DNA from: Clostridia bacterium
GTDB taxonomy: Bacteria; Bacillota; Clostridia; Oscillospirales; CAG-272
Reading direction: 5' to 3'
NCBI GenBank assembly: GCA_900767415.1
Contig: CAAFYZ010000046.1
Location: forward strand, 1-35,381
DNA: 35,381 bases
The notes under the pieces were generated by a model. The model was not told the DNA's origin, made no database searches, and worked only from the letters and a program-made list of their open reading frames with translations. Position 1 is the first letter of the stretch, and every line of letters starts with the position of its first letter. The translations under genes were made by a program, and so were the position numbers. Below, piece by piece: positions 16,191 through 24,815 of the stretch.

Positions 16191-17324
16191 ATGGTAGAAA
16201 TCATTCCCGTAACCACAAAAAAACAACAAAAAGAATTCTTGAACTTTCCTTTGCGTCTTTATCGCGACTGCCCGTATTTTGCCCCGCCGCTCTATATGGA
16301 CGAAAAGAAGATTTTCCGCAAAGACTACGTATATCACGACACCTGCGAGGCGGGGTATTGGCTCGCCGTGCGCGACGGGAAGACCGTCGGACGCATCAGT
16401 GCCATCTTGCAGAAGGCGTCGAACCGGAAGACGGGAGAAAAGCGCGTGCGCTTCACCCGCTTCGATGCGATAAACGACGAGGAGACGGCACACGCTCTCT
16501 TCGCCGCCGTCGAGACCTTCGCAAGGGAGCGCGGCATGGACACGGTCTGCGGGCCTCTCGGATTTTCGGATCTTGAGCGGGAAGGGCTTCTGATCGAAGG
16601 GTTCGATGAACTTTCCACCTTTGAAGAACAGTACAACTACGACTATTATGCGCCGCTCATCGAGTCCTGCGGTTACGGAAAAGAGGTCGATTGGCTGGAG
16701 CGCAAGGTCTACGGTGCCGCCCCCGCCGAAGAGGAGGAGATGAAGAAGGTCACGGAATACGTGATGACCCGCTATCGTCTCCGCTTCGGTGAAGCCGCGA
16801 ATACCAAGGACTTTATCGCCCGCTATGCCGAGGGATTTTTCCACCTGCTCGACGTCGGGTACGACGGACTGTACGGCACCGTCCCCTTTACCGACGGCAT
16901 GAAGAAGATGATGATCGACAACTTCAATCTGATCATCAATATGAAGAACGTCGCCGTTATCCTGAACGAAGAGAATCGGGTCATCTGCCTCGGTATCTGT
17001 TTTCCCTCGCTTGCGAAGGCGCTTCAGAAATCGGGCGGCAGACTGACACCCGCGGCACTTGTCCGCGTCCTGCGGGCGATCCGCCGACCGAAGATTCTGG
17101 ACCTCGGTCTGATCGCGGTCGATCCCGCCTATCTCAATCGCGGCGTCAACGCCATTATGACGTCGGAACTGATGCGTATGCTCCGTGAGAGCGACATCGA
17201 ATACGCCGAGACGAACCTTTGTCTCGAAGACAACTATGCCATTCAGAATATGTGGAAACGCTTCCGTTGCGAACAGCATAAACGCCGTCGCTCCTATGTG
17301 AAGCACTTGGAGGAAACAAAATGA
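16191..17324 (+). CDS. GNAT-like protein of unknown function (YghO-like)
   Basis: This soluble protein of 377 aa has no signal peptide or membrane span. A GNAT-type beta-strand pattern is seen early (GYWLAVRDGKTVGRISAI) and again near the C-terminus (DLGLIAVDPAYLNRGVNAIM), where an acetyl-CoA-binding arm would lie. The layout resembles YghO-like uncharacterised acyltransferase-related proteins. The start has little RBS (AAAGAG). It overlaps plsX by ATGA, so translation is coupled. Being between fakB-like and plsX genes, it may use acyl-CoA, acyl-ACP or acyl-phosphate. That is inference from position only. Confidence 0.75.
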   Translation: MVEIIPVTTKKQQKEFLNFPLRLYRDCPYFAPPLYMDEKKIFRKDYVYHDTCEAGYWLAVRDGKTVGRISAILQKASNRKTGEKRVRFTRFDAINDEETAHALFAAVETFARERGMDTVCGPLGFSDLEREGLLIEGFDELSTFEEQYNYDYYAPLIESCGYGKEVDWLERKVYGAAPAEEEEMKKVTEYVMTRYRLRFGEAANTKDFIARYAEGFFHLLDVGYDGLYGTVPFTDGMKKMMIDNFNLIINMKNVAVILNEENRVICLGICFPSLAKALQKSGGRLTPAALVRVLRAIRRPKILDLGLIAVDPAYLNRGVNAIMTSELMRMLRESDIEYAETNLCLEDNYAIQNMWKRFRCEQHKRRRSYVKHLEETK

Positions 17325-18349
17325 TCCGGATTGCCGTTGACTGTCTCGGCGGGGATCGTTCCCCGGATGCCGAAATCGAAGGTGCTCTTCTCGCACTTGC
17401 CGCACACCCCGACCTTTCGCTGGTGCTTTTCGGCGAGGAGGAGAGAATCCGCGCTTTTTTGAAAGAACGGGAAGGAGTTCCCGAAGACCGTATCGGGATC
17501 GTGAACGCGCCCGAAGCCGTCAGCGGCGATGACGCGCCGATCGACGCCATCCGCATGAAGAAGGGGTCGTCCATGATCTCGGCGATCCGCGCACTGCGGG
17601 AAGACGAGACGCTTTCGGCACTGGTCTCCTGCGGGGCGAGCGGCGTGCTGGTCGGTGCGTCGATTCTTCGCATCGGGAGAGTGGAGGGCGTCCATCGTCC
17701 CCCCTTCTGCCCGATCCTCCCGACGATGAACGGCGGGATCGTCGGCATCTGCGACAGCGGAGCGAACGTGGAGACGACGGCGGAGGACCTTTTGCAGAAC
17801 GCACTTCTCGGCTCTGCCTACCTTTCCTGCGCCTATGGGATCGAGCACCCGCGCGTCGCGCTTTTGAATGTGGGCGTCGAGGCGGAAAAGGGAGACGATC
17901 TGCGCCGTGAGGCGTATGCGCTCCTCTCCCGTACCGAAGGGATTCGCTTCGTCGGGAACATGGAGAGCCGCGACCTTATGTCGGGGAAGTACGATCTGAT
18001 CGTCTGCGACGGCTTTTCGGGCAACGTGCTCGTGAAGACCGCCGAGGGCGTCTGCCTTGAAATGCTGAGAAAACTGAAACGCGATATCTCCTCTTCCTTC
18101 TTCTATAAACTCGGCGCGTTGCTCCTTTATCCCATGTTCAAGAAGGAAAAGAAGTTTATGAACTATCAGAATTACGGCGGCAGTGTCCTGCTCGGGCTGG
18201 AAAAACTCGTTGTCAAAGGGCACGGCAGCAGCGGGGCAAAGGCGGTCTGTGCCTCTGTTGATCTCGCGTACCGTATGATAGATAAAAAACTGAATGAACA
18301 AATCGCCGCCGCCCTCGCGTCGGTACAGAAGGAGAACGAAAATGTTTGA
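17321..18349 (+). CDS. plsX: Phosphate acyltransferase PlsX
   Basis: PlsX converts acyl-ACP and phosphate to acyl-phosphate, the donor for PlsY in phospholipid synthesis, and can run in reverse. The 342 aa protein starts with IRIAVDCLGGDRSPDAE (usually DAMGGD). It has the VSCGASGVLVGA block, HRPPF with LPT, LNVGVEAEKGDD, and FSGNVLVKTAEG. The start overlaps the GNAT-like gene by 4 bp, and its end overlaps the ACP gene by 8 bp. With FakA/FakB-like genes upstream it links acyl-phosphate made from free fatty acids to acyl-ACP pools. Confidence 0.96.
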   Translation: MIRIAVDCLGGDRSPDAEIEGALLALAAHPDLSLVLFGEEERIRAFLKEREGVPEDRIGIVNAPEAVSGDDAPIDAIRMKKGSSMISAIRALREDETLSALVSCGASGVLVGASILRIGRVEGVHRPPFCPILPTMNGGIVGICDSGANVETTAEDLLQNALLGSAYLSCAYGIEHPRVALLNVGVEAEKGDDLRREAYALLSRTEGIRFVGNMESRDLMSGKYDLIVCDGFSGNVLVKTAEGVCLEMLRKLKRDISSSFFYKLGALLLYPMFKKEKKFMNYQNYGGSVLLGLEKLVVKGHGSSGAKAVCASVDLAYRMIDKKLNEQIAAALASVQKENENV

Positions 18350-18563
18350 AAAAGTCAAAGAATTGTTGGCAAAACAGCTGAAAAAAGACCCCTCCGTCAT
18401 CACGATGGACGCTACGATCAAAGGGGATCTCGGCGCGGACTCGGTCGATATTCTTCAGCTTCTCATGACGCTGGAAGAACAGCAGGGGATCGTGATTCCC
18501 GACGAAAAACTGGCGAAGTTTTCGACCGTCGGCGATATCGTCCGTTATCTCGACAGTCTTTGA
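18342..18563 (+). CDS. acpP: Acyl carrier protein
   Basis: This 73 aa acidic helical protein carries acyl chains on a phosphopantetheine attached to S34 in the motif GADSVDILQL. Family members usually have DSLD or DSLS here, so DSVD is a small variant. The ATG at 18342 lies within the end of plsX and has GGAGA upstream. A plsX-acpP pair is frequent in bacteria. It may be the main fatty-acid-synthesis ACP or one dedicated to this locus; no fab genes are nearby to decide. Confidence 0.94.
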   Translation: MFEKVKELLAKQLKKDPSVITMDATIKGDLGADSVDILQLLMTLEEQQGIVIPDEKLAKFSTVGDIVRYLDSL

Positions 18564-18584
18564 TAACGAAAGAAGGAGGAGACA

Positions 18585-19145
18585 ATGCCGAACTTTACCA
18601 AAAAGGCGATCAAAGCGTCCTTTATCCGTCTGCTCGGGCAGATGCCTCTTTCTCAGATCAGCGTACGCAGGATTTGCGAGGACTGCGGCGTCAATCGCAA
18701 TTCCTTCTACTATCATTATCATGACATTCCGGCATTGATCGAAGAGATTGTCCGAGAGAATACGGAGCGTGTCATCGAAAAGTACCCGACCGTAAATTCT
18801 CTCGACGACTGTCTTTCCGACGTGTTCTGCTTTCTGATCGCCCATAAAAAAGAGATTTACCATATCTATAACTCGGTAAACCGCGAGATCTACGACCGCT
18901 ACCTGATGCAGCTTTCCGATTATATTATCCGCAGTTATCTGACGGTGGCGTTCTCTGGGGTGGAGATCCCAGAGAAGGATCGCGAGACGGTCATTCGCTT
19001 TTTCAAATGCGAGATTTTCGGTCTTTCGTTCGACTGGATCATGAACGGGATGCGGGAGGACGCGGTGAAGGACATCTTCCGTATTACCGGCGTGTGCCGC
19101 GGACTTTCGGACGACCTGATCGCACGGATTCGCGGGCAAAAATGA
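18585..19145 (+). CDS. TetR-family transcriptional regulator
   Basis: This 186 aa protein has an N-terminal TetR helix-turn-helix (about residues 8-50): ISVRRICEDCGVNRNSFYYHYHDI. The C-terminal helical ligand domain resembles the DhaS/TetR_C_8-like group (NGMREDAVKDIFRI). It sits 21 bp behind acpP with AAGGAGG upstream, inside the fak-plsX operon and just ahead of an MMPL exporter gene. In S. aureus the TetR regulator FarR controls the MMPL fatty-acid exporter FarE, a possible precedent. The palindrome at 19218-19240 is a candidate binding site. Confidence 0.92.
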   Translation: MPNFTKKAIKASFIRLLGQMPLSQISVRRICEDCGVNRNSFYYHYHDIPALIEEIVRENTERVIEKYPTVNSLDDCLSDVFCFLIAHKKEIYHIYNSVNREIYDRYLMQLSDYIIRSYLTVAFSGVEIPEKDRETVIRFFKCEIFGLSFDWIMNGMREDAVKDIFRITGVCRGLSDDLIARIRGQK

Positions 19146-19158
19146 ATATTTTTTGATC

Positions 19159-19193
19159 AAAACAGGCAACCGGTCTTCGGTTGCCTGTTTTTT
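19159..19193 (+). terminator. Intrinsic terminator after the fak-plsX-acp-tetR operon
   Basis: A 14 bp stem (AAAACAGGCAACCG with CGGTTGCCTGTTTT, 5-nt loop) is followed by further T residues. It separates the operon from the MMPL exporter gene. Confidence 0.9.
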
Positions 19194-19217
19194 ATACAAT
19201 TTCTCCGCACTGTCCGT

Positions 19218-19240
19218 ATTTTTGGCACACGGCAAAAAAT
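19218..19240. promoter_or_regulatory. Candidate TetR operator upstream of the MMPL gene
   Basis: Two 9 bp arms (ATTTTTGGC and GCAAAAAAT) with one mismatch flank a 5 bp centre. The size fits TetR-family operators. It lies between the tetR terminator and the exporter gene, about 30 bp before a TATACT box. Confidence 0.4.
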
Positions 19241-19245
19241 GCCCG

Positions 19246-19274
19246 TTTTCTTTCCCGATTTTTCATGCTATACT
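19246..19274 (+). promoter_or_regulatory. Possible promoter for the MMPL exporter gene
   Basis: A good -10 box (TATACT, 19269-19274) lies about 43 bp before the start codon. The expected -35 position holds only TTTTCT, so activity may be weak or regulator-dependent. The palindrome at 19218-19240 lies just upstream. Confidence 0.4.
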
Positions 19275-19316
19275 CTTCCCCGTAAAATGAAAAAACAGGA
19301 AAGTGAGGAATTCGCC

Positions 19317-21410
19317 ATGCGTTTTTCCAAAGCGGTCGTAAAATACCGACTGCCGATCCTGATTCTCGCCGTCGCTCTCCTGATCCCTTCGGTATTCGGG
19401 ATGCTCGGGACGAGAATCAACTACGACATGCTGACCTACCTGCCGTCAGACATGGATACCGTCAAAGGGCAGGATGTACTTCTCGAAGACTTCGGGAAAG
19501 GGGCATTCTCCCTCGTCGTTGCGGAGAAAATGCCGGACAGCGAAGTCGCAAAAACCGTCGAGGCGTTGAAAAAGGTCGATCACGTCGAGAGCGTCGTCTG
19601 GTACACCTCTTTCATGGACGTCTCGATCCCAAAGGAGTTTCTCCCCGAGGAGATCTATCGGGAGTTCAACACCGACGACTGTACGCTCTTTGCCGTCTTC
19701 TTCGATACTTCGACCTCTGCCGATGTTACCATGGATGCGATCCGCGAGGTGCGTCGCGTCGCGGGTCGGCAGTGCTTCGTTTCGGGGATGTCCGCGCTCG
19801 TTACCGACTTAAAGGACCTTTGCGAGAAGGAAGAGCCGATCTACGTCGGCATCGCCGTTCTTCTCGCTCTCGCCGCCATGATGCTCTTCCTTGACGGCTG
19901 GCTCGTCCCGCTCGTCTTCCTTGCCTCCATCGGCATGATGATTCTGATGAACCTCGGGTCGAACATCATCTTCGGCGAAGTGTCGTACATTACCAAAGCC
20001 CTCTCCGCCGTCCTTCAGCTTGCCGTTACGATGGACTATTCCATCTTCCTCTGGCACAGTTATAACGAGCAGCGGGCGATCTATCCCGAGAAGGAAGAGG
20101 CGATGGCGCACGCGATCCACGAGACGATCCTCTCCGTCGTCGGCTCTTCGGTGACGACGATCGCCGGTTTTGCCGCCCTCTGCTTTATGAGCTTCACGCT
20201 CGGACGCGACCTCGGACTGGTGATGGCAAAGGGGGTTCTGCTCGGCGTCATCGGTTGCGTTACCGTCCTGCCCGCGCTGATTCTGTTTCTGGATACCCCT
20301 CTGCAGAAGACAAAGCACCGCTCTCTGATCCCCGATATGAAGCGGGTCGCTACCTTCTTAACGAAAAAATTCCCGGTCTTCCTCGTGATCTTCGCCCTTC
20401 TCGTCGTTCCGTCCCTTCTTTGCTATCAGAAGACGAACGAAGAAGTCTATTACGATATGGGACAGTGCCTGCCCGAAGATATGGAATACGTTATCGCAAA
20501 CTCCAAACTCTCGGAAGAGTTTGACATCGCCTCCACCCACATGGTACTGACGGACGCCCGCCTGTCGGAAAAGCAGGTGCGTTCCATGATATGTGAGATG
20601 GAGAAGGTCGACGGCGTCAAATATGTTCTCGCTCTGGAATCGGTGGTCGGCTCCGTCGTTCCCGAAGAGGTGCTCCCCGAGAGCATTCTCTCCGTTTTCA
20701 AGAGTGATCGGTACGAACTTCTGCTCATCAACTCGGAGTATAAGGTCGCGAGCGACCTTGTCAACGCACAGGTTACCGAGTTGAACCGGATCCTCAAAAA
20801 GTACGATCCGAGCGGTATGCTGATCGGAGAAGCCCCCTGTATGAAGGATATGATCGAGACGACGAGCCACGACTTCGAGGTCGTCAACCTCGTATCGATT
20901 CTCGCAATCTTCGTCATTATCGCCGTGGTCGAGAAGAGTCTTACGCTGCCCTTCATTCTGATTGCCGTGATCGAACTTGCCATCTTCATCAACCTCGGGA
21001 TTCCGCATCTTTTCGGTCAGTCCCTGCCGTTTATCGCCCCGATCTGCATCAGTACGATTCAGCTCGGCGCGACGGTGGACTACGCGATCTTAATGACCAC
21101 GCGGTATAAGGCGAAGAGGACGGAAGGCGCAGGGAAGCGGCACGCCGTCAGAGACGCCCTCGCCTCTTCGATCCCCTCTGTGCTCGTCTCCGGCATGGGA
21201 CTGTTCGCCGCGACGTTCGGCGTCGCCCTGTATTCGGACATCGACATTATCCGTTCCATGTGTATGCTGATGGCGCGCGGCGCACTTGTCAGTATGTTCT
21301 CGGTGATACTCTTTCTTCCGGCGCTTCTTCTCCTTTGCGACCCCGTTGTCTGTCGGACGACGCTGGGAATGAAATCCTGCATAAAGCCGAAGAAATGTGA
21401 AGAAAAGTAA
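19317..21410 (+). CDS. MMPL-family RND exporter
   Basis: This 697 aa membrane protein has the two-fold RND layout. Each half has one helix, a large extracytoplasmic domain, then five more helices, about 12 in all. The signature acidic-tyrosine motifs of MMPL proteins appear in both halves: TMDYSIFLWH and TVDYAILMTTRY. YLPSDMDTVKG is typical of the first porter domain. The ATG at 19317 was chosen for the GAGG 9 bp upstream; a longer start lacks a site. MMPL proteins export lipids or hydrophobic compounds; S. aureus FarE exports fatty acids. The next gene encodes a secreted partner candidate, 40 bp away. Confidence 0.92.
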   Translation: MRFSKAVVKYRLPILILAVALLIPSVFGMLGTRINYDMLTYLPSDMDTVKGQDVLLEDFGKGAFSLVVAEKMPDSEVAKTVEALKKVDHVESVVWYTSFMDVSIPKEFLPEEIYREFNTDDCTLFAVFFDTSTSADVTMDAIREVRRVAGRQCFVSGMSALVTDLKDLCEKEEPIYVGIAVLLALAAMMLFLDGWLVPLVFLASIGMMILMNLGSNIIFGEVSYITKALSAVLQLAVTMDYSIFLWHSYNEQRAIYPEKEEAMAHAIHETILSVVGSSVTTIAGFAALCFMSFTLGRDLGLVMAKGVLLGVIGCVTVLPALILFLDTPLQKTKHRSLIPDMKRVATFLTKKFPVFLVIFALLVVPSLLCYQKTNEEVYYDMGQCLPEDMEYVIANSKLSEEFDIASTHMVLTDARLSEKQVRSMICEMEKVDGVKYVLALESVVGSVVPEEVLPESILSVFKSDRYELLLINSEYKVASDLVNAQVTELNRILKKYDPSGMLIGEAPCMKDMIETTSHDFEVVNLVSILAIFVIIAVVEKSLTLPFILIAVIELAIFINLGIPHLFGQSLPFIAPICISTIQLGATVDYAILMTTRYKAKRTEGAGKRHAVRDALASSIPSVLVSGMGLFAATFGVALYSDIDIIRSMCMLMARGALVSMFSVILFLPALLLLCDPVVCRTTLGMKSCIKPKKCEEK

Positions 21411-21450
21411 ACAAAATACAGCCATTTTATAAAAAAGAAAGGAAAAAACA

Positions 21451-23598
21451 ATGAAAAAACATGCGCAAAGAATTTTGTCCCTTTTGCTTTCCGCTTCCGT
21501 TCTTTTCGCCGGGAGCGCGAGCGTTGCCCTTGCCGCGGACGCAAAAGAAGGTACGGAAGATCCCAGCACGCCGTCCGCTTCCGAGACGCTCACGTCGCCG
21601 AGTGAGAAGAGCGAGACCGTCTACGTTATCGCCGGCGCGGACGGCTCGGTAAAAAAACTGATCGTCAGCGACCGACTGAAAAATCCCGGTACGGGGAAAC
21701 TGAACGACGTCTCCGGCGTCAAAAATCCGGGAAGTTTGAAGGGGGAGGAGACCGTCACCCGCGGGGACGGAAATGCCCTTGTCTGGGACGCTGTCGGTGA
21801 GGACATCTACTACACCGGCGAGGTTGAGGGCGAACTTCCCGTCCGGATGAAAATCACGTATTTTCTGAACGGGGAAGAGATCGACGCAGAGTCTCTTGTC
21901 GGTAAGAGCGGCGACATTACGATCCGCTTCACCTATGAAAACTGTCAGTACGAGACGGTCATGGCAGACGGCAAGGAAGAGCGGATGCTCGTTCCGTTTG
22001 CCGTATTGACGGGCGCACTGCTTGATAACGGTGTGTTCTCGGATATCAGCGTAACCAACGGCAGGTGCGTGACCGACGGTGACCGCACGGTCGCGGTAGG
22101 CGTTGCCTTCCCGGGCATGAACGAAAATCTCGGACTGGACGAAGAGGACGGCACCGCATTCCCCTCCTATGTGGAGATCCGTGCCAAAGCGAAGAATTTC
22201 CGCATGACGGGCACCGTTACCGTCGCAACCAACGAAGTTTTCAATCGGGTCGATGACACCGCTTTCGACAGCATTGATGCTTTGCGGGAAAAACTCGGAG
22301 AACTTACCGACGCCGTAAAACAACTGAAGGACGGCTCCTCCGCGCTCTATGACGGCACGCAGACCCTCGTTACCAAGGCGGGCGAACTCGCCGACGGGAT
22401 CTACCGCCTTGCCGCGGGAGCCGAAAAACTCAAAGCGGGGAGCGAAGAAGTGAAAAACGGCGCGCACGATCTTGCGGAAGGTGCCGGCACCCTTGCCGAC
22501 GGGCTTGCCACGCTGAAAAGCAATAACAGCGAACTGACGGATGGCGCGAAGAAGGTCTTCCTTGCTCTTCTTTCCACTGCGGATAAACAGCTTGCCGACG
22601 CGGGCATCACCGGGATTCCCGCTCTCACCATGGAAAATTATCGGACTGTGCTCGACGGCGTTATTCTCTCCCTTTCCGAAGAAAATGTCAAAAAGACGGC
22701 GACCGATACCGCCCGTGAGAGCGTGACGGAAAAGGTCGAGGCAAATCGTGAGACGGTCAAAGCCGGTGTTACCGCCGCCGTGCGGACAGAGGTGGAGGCA
22801 CAGGTGACGGCGGCAGTCCGCTCCGCCGTGCGGGAAGGTGTGATTGCCACCAAAGGCATGACGGTAGAACAGTATGAGGCGGCTCTTACCGCCGGTGCCG
22901 TCACAGAGGAGCAGAACGCCGCGCTCGAGAGTGCCGTCGACGCGAAGATGGCGACCGCCGAAGTGCAGGAAACCGTAAAGACGCAGACAGACGCGAAGAC
23001 GGCGAGCGAAGAGATACAAAATCTCATAGGGACAAAAACCGAAGAGAAGATCGCCGTTCTGATCGAAGAGAACATGGCGTCGGAAGAAGTGCAGGGGGCG
23101 ATCGCCGCCGCGCTCGCCAAGGCGGCGGCAGGCAGAGCGGGTATCACGGCACTGAAAGAGAGTCTTTCGGAATACGAGACATTTTACCGCGGACTTCTCG
23201 CTTATACCGCGGGCGTCGCCGATGCGTCGGAAGGCGCGGATTCGCTGAAGACGGGCGCCGACAGACTGTACCTCGGTACCGTATCTCTCGATGACGGTGC
23301 GGCAGACCTTCTTGCCGGAATCCTGACGGTGAAGGACGGTATGCCCGCACTCGTCTCGGGCGTCGGAGATCTGAACGACGGCGCAGGGCGTCTTGCCGAA
23401 GGCATCGCTTCCTTTGACGAGGCGGTGACGGCAAAACTTGCCGCCGCGGTAGAAAACGAGCTGATCCCGCTCTTTACCCGTATGCGCGCGACGCTCGACG
23501 CCTCCCGCAGATACACGAACTTCTCCGGCATTGCCGAAGGCACGGACGGCTCGGTTCGGTTCCTTTATCGCACGGGCTCTCTGAAAAAAGAAGACTGA
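21451..23598 (+). CDS. Large secreted helical-repeat protein next to the MMPL exporter
   Basis: This 715 aa protein has a clear signal peptide (basic MKKHAQR, hydrophobic core, AxA site near residue 28). No C-terminal membrane anchor is seen. A beta-rich region (about 60-270) is followed by repeats resembling the YhgE/Pip family: LKDGSSALYDGT, LADGIYRLAAGAEKLKAGS and LAEGAGTLADGLATL. A long alanine- and glutamate-rich helical stretch (about 420-570) precedes more repeats (SEGADSLKTGADRL, DGAADLLAGI). Such repeats form long helical bundles. It shares direction and close spacing with the exporter and may extend the export path through the wall. Function is otherwise unknown. Confidence 0.85.
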   Translation: MKKHAQRILSLLLSASVLFAGSASVALAADAKEGTEDPSTPSASETLTSPSEKSETVYVIAGADGSVKKLIVSDRLKNPGTGKLNDVSGVKNPGSLKGEETVTRGDGNALVWDAVGEDIYYTGEVEGELPVRMKITYFLNGEEIDAESLVGKSGDITIRFTYENCQYETVMADGKEERMLVPFAVLTGALLDNGVFSDISVTNGRCVTDGDRTVAVGVAFPGMNENLGLDEEDGTAFPSYVEIRAKAKNFRMTGTVTVATNEVFNRVDDTAFDSIDALREKLGELTDAVKQLKDGSSALYDGTQTLVTKAGELADGIYRLAAGAEKLKAGSEEVKNGAHDLAEGAGTLADGLATLKSNNSELTDGAKKVFLALLSTADKQLADAGITGIPALTMENYRTVLDGVILSLSEENVKKTATDTARESVTEKVEANRETVKAGVTAAVRTEVEAQVTAAVRSAVREGVIATKGMTVEQYEAALTAGAVTEEQNAALESAVDAKMATAEVQETVKTQTDAKTASEEIQNLIGTKTEEKIAVLIEENMASEEVQGAIAAALAKAAAGRAGITALKESLSEYETFYRGLLAYTAGVADASEGADSLKTGADRLYLGTVSLDDGAADLLAGILTVKDGMPALVSGVGDLNDGAGRLAEGIASFDEAVTAKLAAAVENELIPLFTRMRATLDASRRYTNFSGIAEGTDGSVRFLYRTGSLKKED

Positions 23599-23638
23599 TC
23601 TACCGGAAAACAGCGATTTTTCTGTGATTTATCTTTGA

Positions 23639-23692
23639 AAAGCACACCCCGGGGCGCTCTCGAACTCTCCGAGCCGTCCCGGGGTGTGCTTT
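23639..23692 (+). terminator. Long hairpin terminator after the secreted-protein gene
   Basis: A perfect 15 bp stem (AAAGCACACCCCGGG with CCCGGGGTGTGCTTT) encloses a 24-nt loop with a smaller GCTC/GAGC stem inside. The T-tract is short and broken, so termination may be imperfect; a second terminator follows. Confidence 0.65.
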
Positions 23693-23774
23693 GATATTTC
23701 CGCTTTTTTGCAACTCCCGACGGCAATCCGCTTTTTGAAAAAATGTATTGACCGATAAAATTCCATGGCTTGGC

Positions 23775-23820
23775 AAAAGCGCCCTGCCGTATCCGAAAGG
23801 ATAACGGCAGGGCGTTTTTT
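23775..23820. terminator. Bidirectional intrinsic terminator between converging genes
   Basis: A GC-rich stem (CGCCCTGCCGT with ACGGCAGGGCG, plus ATCC/GGAT around a GAAA loop) has T6 on the plus-strand exit and TTTT on the minus-strand exit. It serves the secreted-protein gene (+) and the hydrolase gene (-). Confidence 0.85.
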
Positions 23821-23828
23821 GAAATGTT

Positions 23829-24815
23829 TTAGCAAGGGTTCGATTCTGTGCGGCTTGCATGATCGTAAAAGTCGAGGATCTCCTCAAAGTAGGGGAGAGC
23901 TGTCGCGTCTTCGGAGCCGAAGATCTCGTGCTTTGCCTTCTTGCAAAGGATCACCTTGCAGTGGGGGATCCTTGCCGCGAGGGCGCGTGCCGCGTCCTCA
24001 CGCACCATGGTATCCTCGCCGGCGAAGAACATCAGGGTGCGCGTCTTAATGCTTTCGGGGGCACCGCGACGGAGAATTTTTCGTTTGACTTTCAGCGACT
24101 CGTAGACCCAACGATAGGACGGACCGTAGTTTTGGAACAGGGGCGTTTTTTCACGGATTTCTTCGTATTCCGCAAACCTTTCTTTGCTTGTTTTGCAGGA
24201 ATCTTCAAATTCTTCATACCCCGGGTATTCTCCGCTGATGAAGGCGCGCTTCTTTCCTTTGCCGAAAAGGCAGAAAAACCAAGTCAGCACCCGACCGAAA
24301 GCGGCGGGGACGTGTCCGCTCTTCGGCATGACCATCGGAGAAGAGAGAACCGCCGCGCGGAAAAGCGTCGGGTCTTCTTCCATCACGAGCGTTCCGATCG
24401 CACCGCCCATCGAATGAGCGAAAAGATATACGTCTTCTTTTGCCACCTCACGCACCCTGCGGGAGAAGGCAAGAAAGTCCCGCGTATATTCCGAAAAACG
24501 GTCGATGTGCGTCAGCGTCGGGTCGGGCACCGCACGGAAAGAGCGTCCGTGTCCGCGGTGCTCGGGCAAAAAGACGTTATACCCTTCTTTGAGCAGATAA
24601 TAAGAGAGTTCGTGGTACTTTTCCGCCGACTCGGTGAAGCCGTGCGACACGATTACGCTCGCCCGCGGCTCGTCGGCAAGATATGCGACGTAATGAATCG
24701 GCTTTCCGTCATAGCCCGAAAAGTCGCTCTCGCATCGCCGCTCTTCAAGGTAGGGAAGGACGATGCTTTTCATGTCCCGCAGATAGTTTCCTTCGCGGAG
24801 ATAAAAATCACGCAT
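23829..24815 (-). CDS. Alpha/beta-hydrolase, monoacylglycerol lipase/lysophospholipase type
   Basis: This 328 aa serine hydrolase belongs to the Hydrolase_4 group. The oxyanion region is VIVSHGFTES and the block after it is LPEHRGHGRS. The nucleophile elbow is FAHSMGGAIG with S135. The acid is probably the Asp of FAGEDTMV, and the base histidine is in KKAKHEIFG. No signal peptide is present, so it acts in the cytoplasm, on monoacylglycerols, lysophospholipids or other esters. A strong GGAGG lies before the ATG at 24815. Its start overlaps the end of the transporter gene by 8 bp, so the two are co-translated. Confidence 0.9.
   Translation of the reverse strand: MRDFYLREGNYLRDMKSIVLPYLEERRCESDFSGYDGKPIHYVAYLADEPRASVIVSHGFTESAEKYHELSYYLLKEGYNVFLPEHRGHGRSFRAVPDPTLTHIDRFSEYTRDFLAFSRRVREVAKEDVYLFAHSMGGAIGTLVMEEDPTLFRAAVLSSPMVMPKSGHVPAAFGRVLTWFFCLFGKGKKRAFISGEYPGYEEFEDSCKTSKERFAEYEEIREKTPLFQNYGPSYRWVYESLKVKRKILRRGAPESIKTRTLMFFAGEDTMVREDAARALAARIPHCKVILCKKAKHEIFGSEDATALPYFEEILDFYDHASRTESNPC

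Noticed and set aside
15306..17405. A 699-codon open frame on the minus strand opposite fakB-like and GNAT-like genes
   Set aside because: It is antisense to two well-supported genes with clear family motifs. It has no RBS or motifs, and long antisense frames are expected from the GC-rich third-position bias here.
21427..23019. A 530-codon minus-strand frame opposite the secreted-protein gene
   Set aside because: The plus-strand gene has a signal peptide, RBS and recognisable repeats; the antisense frame has none of these.
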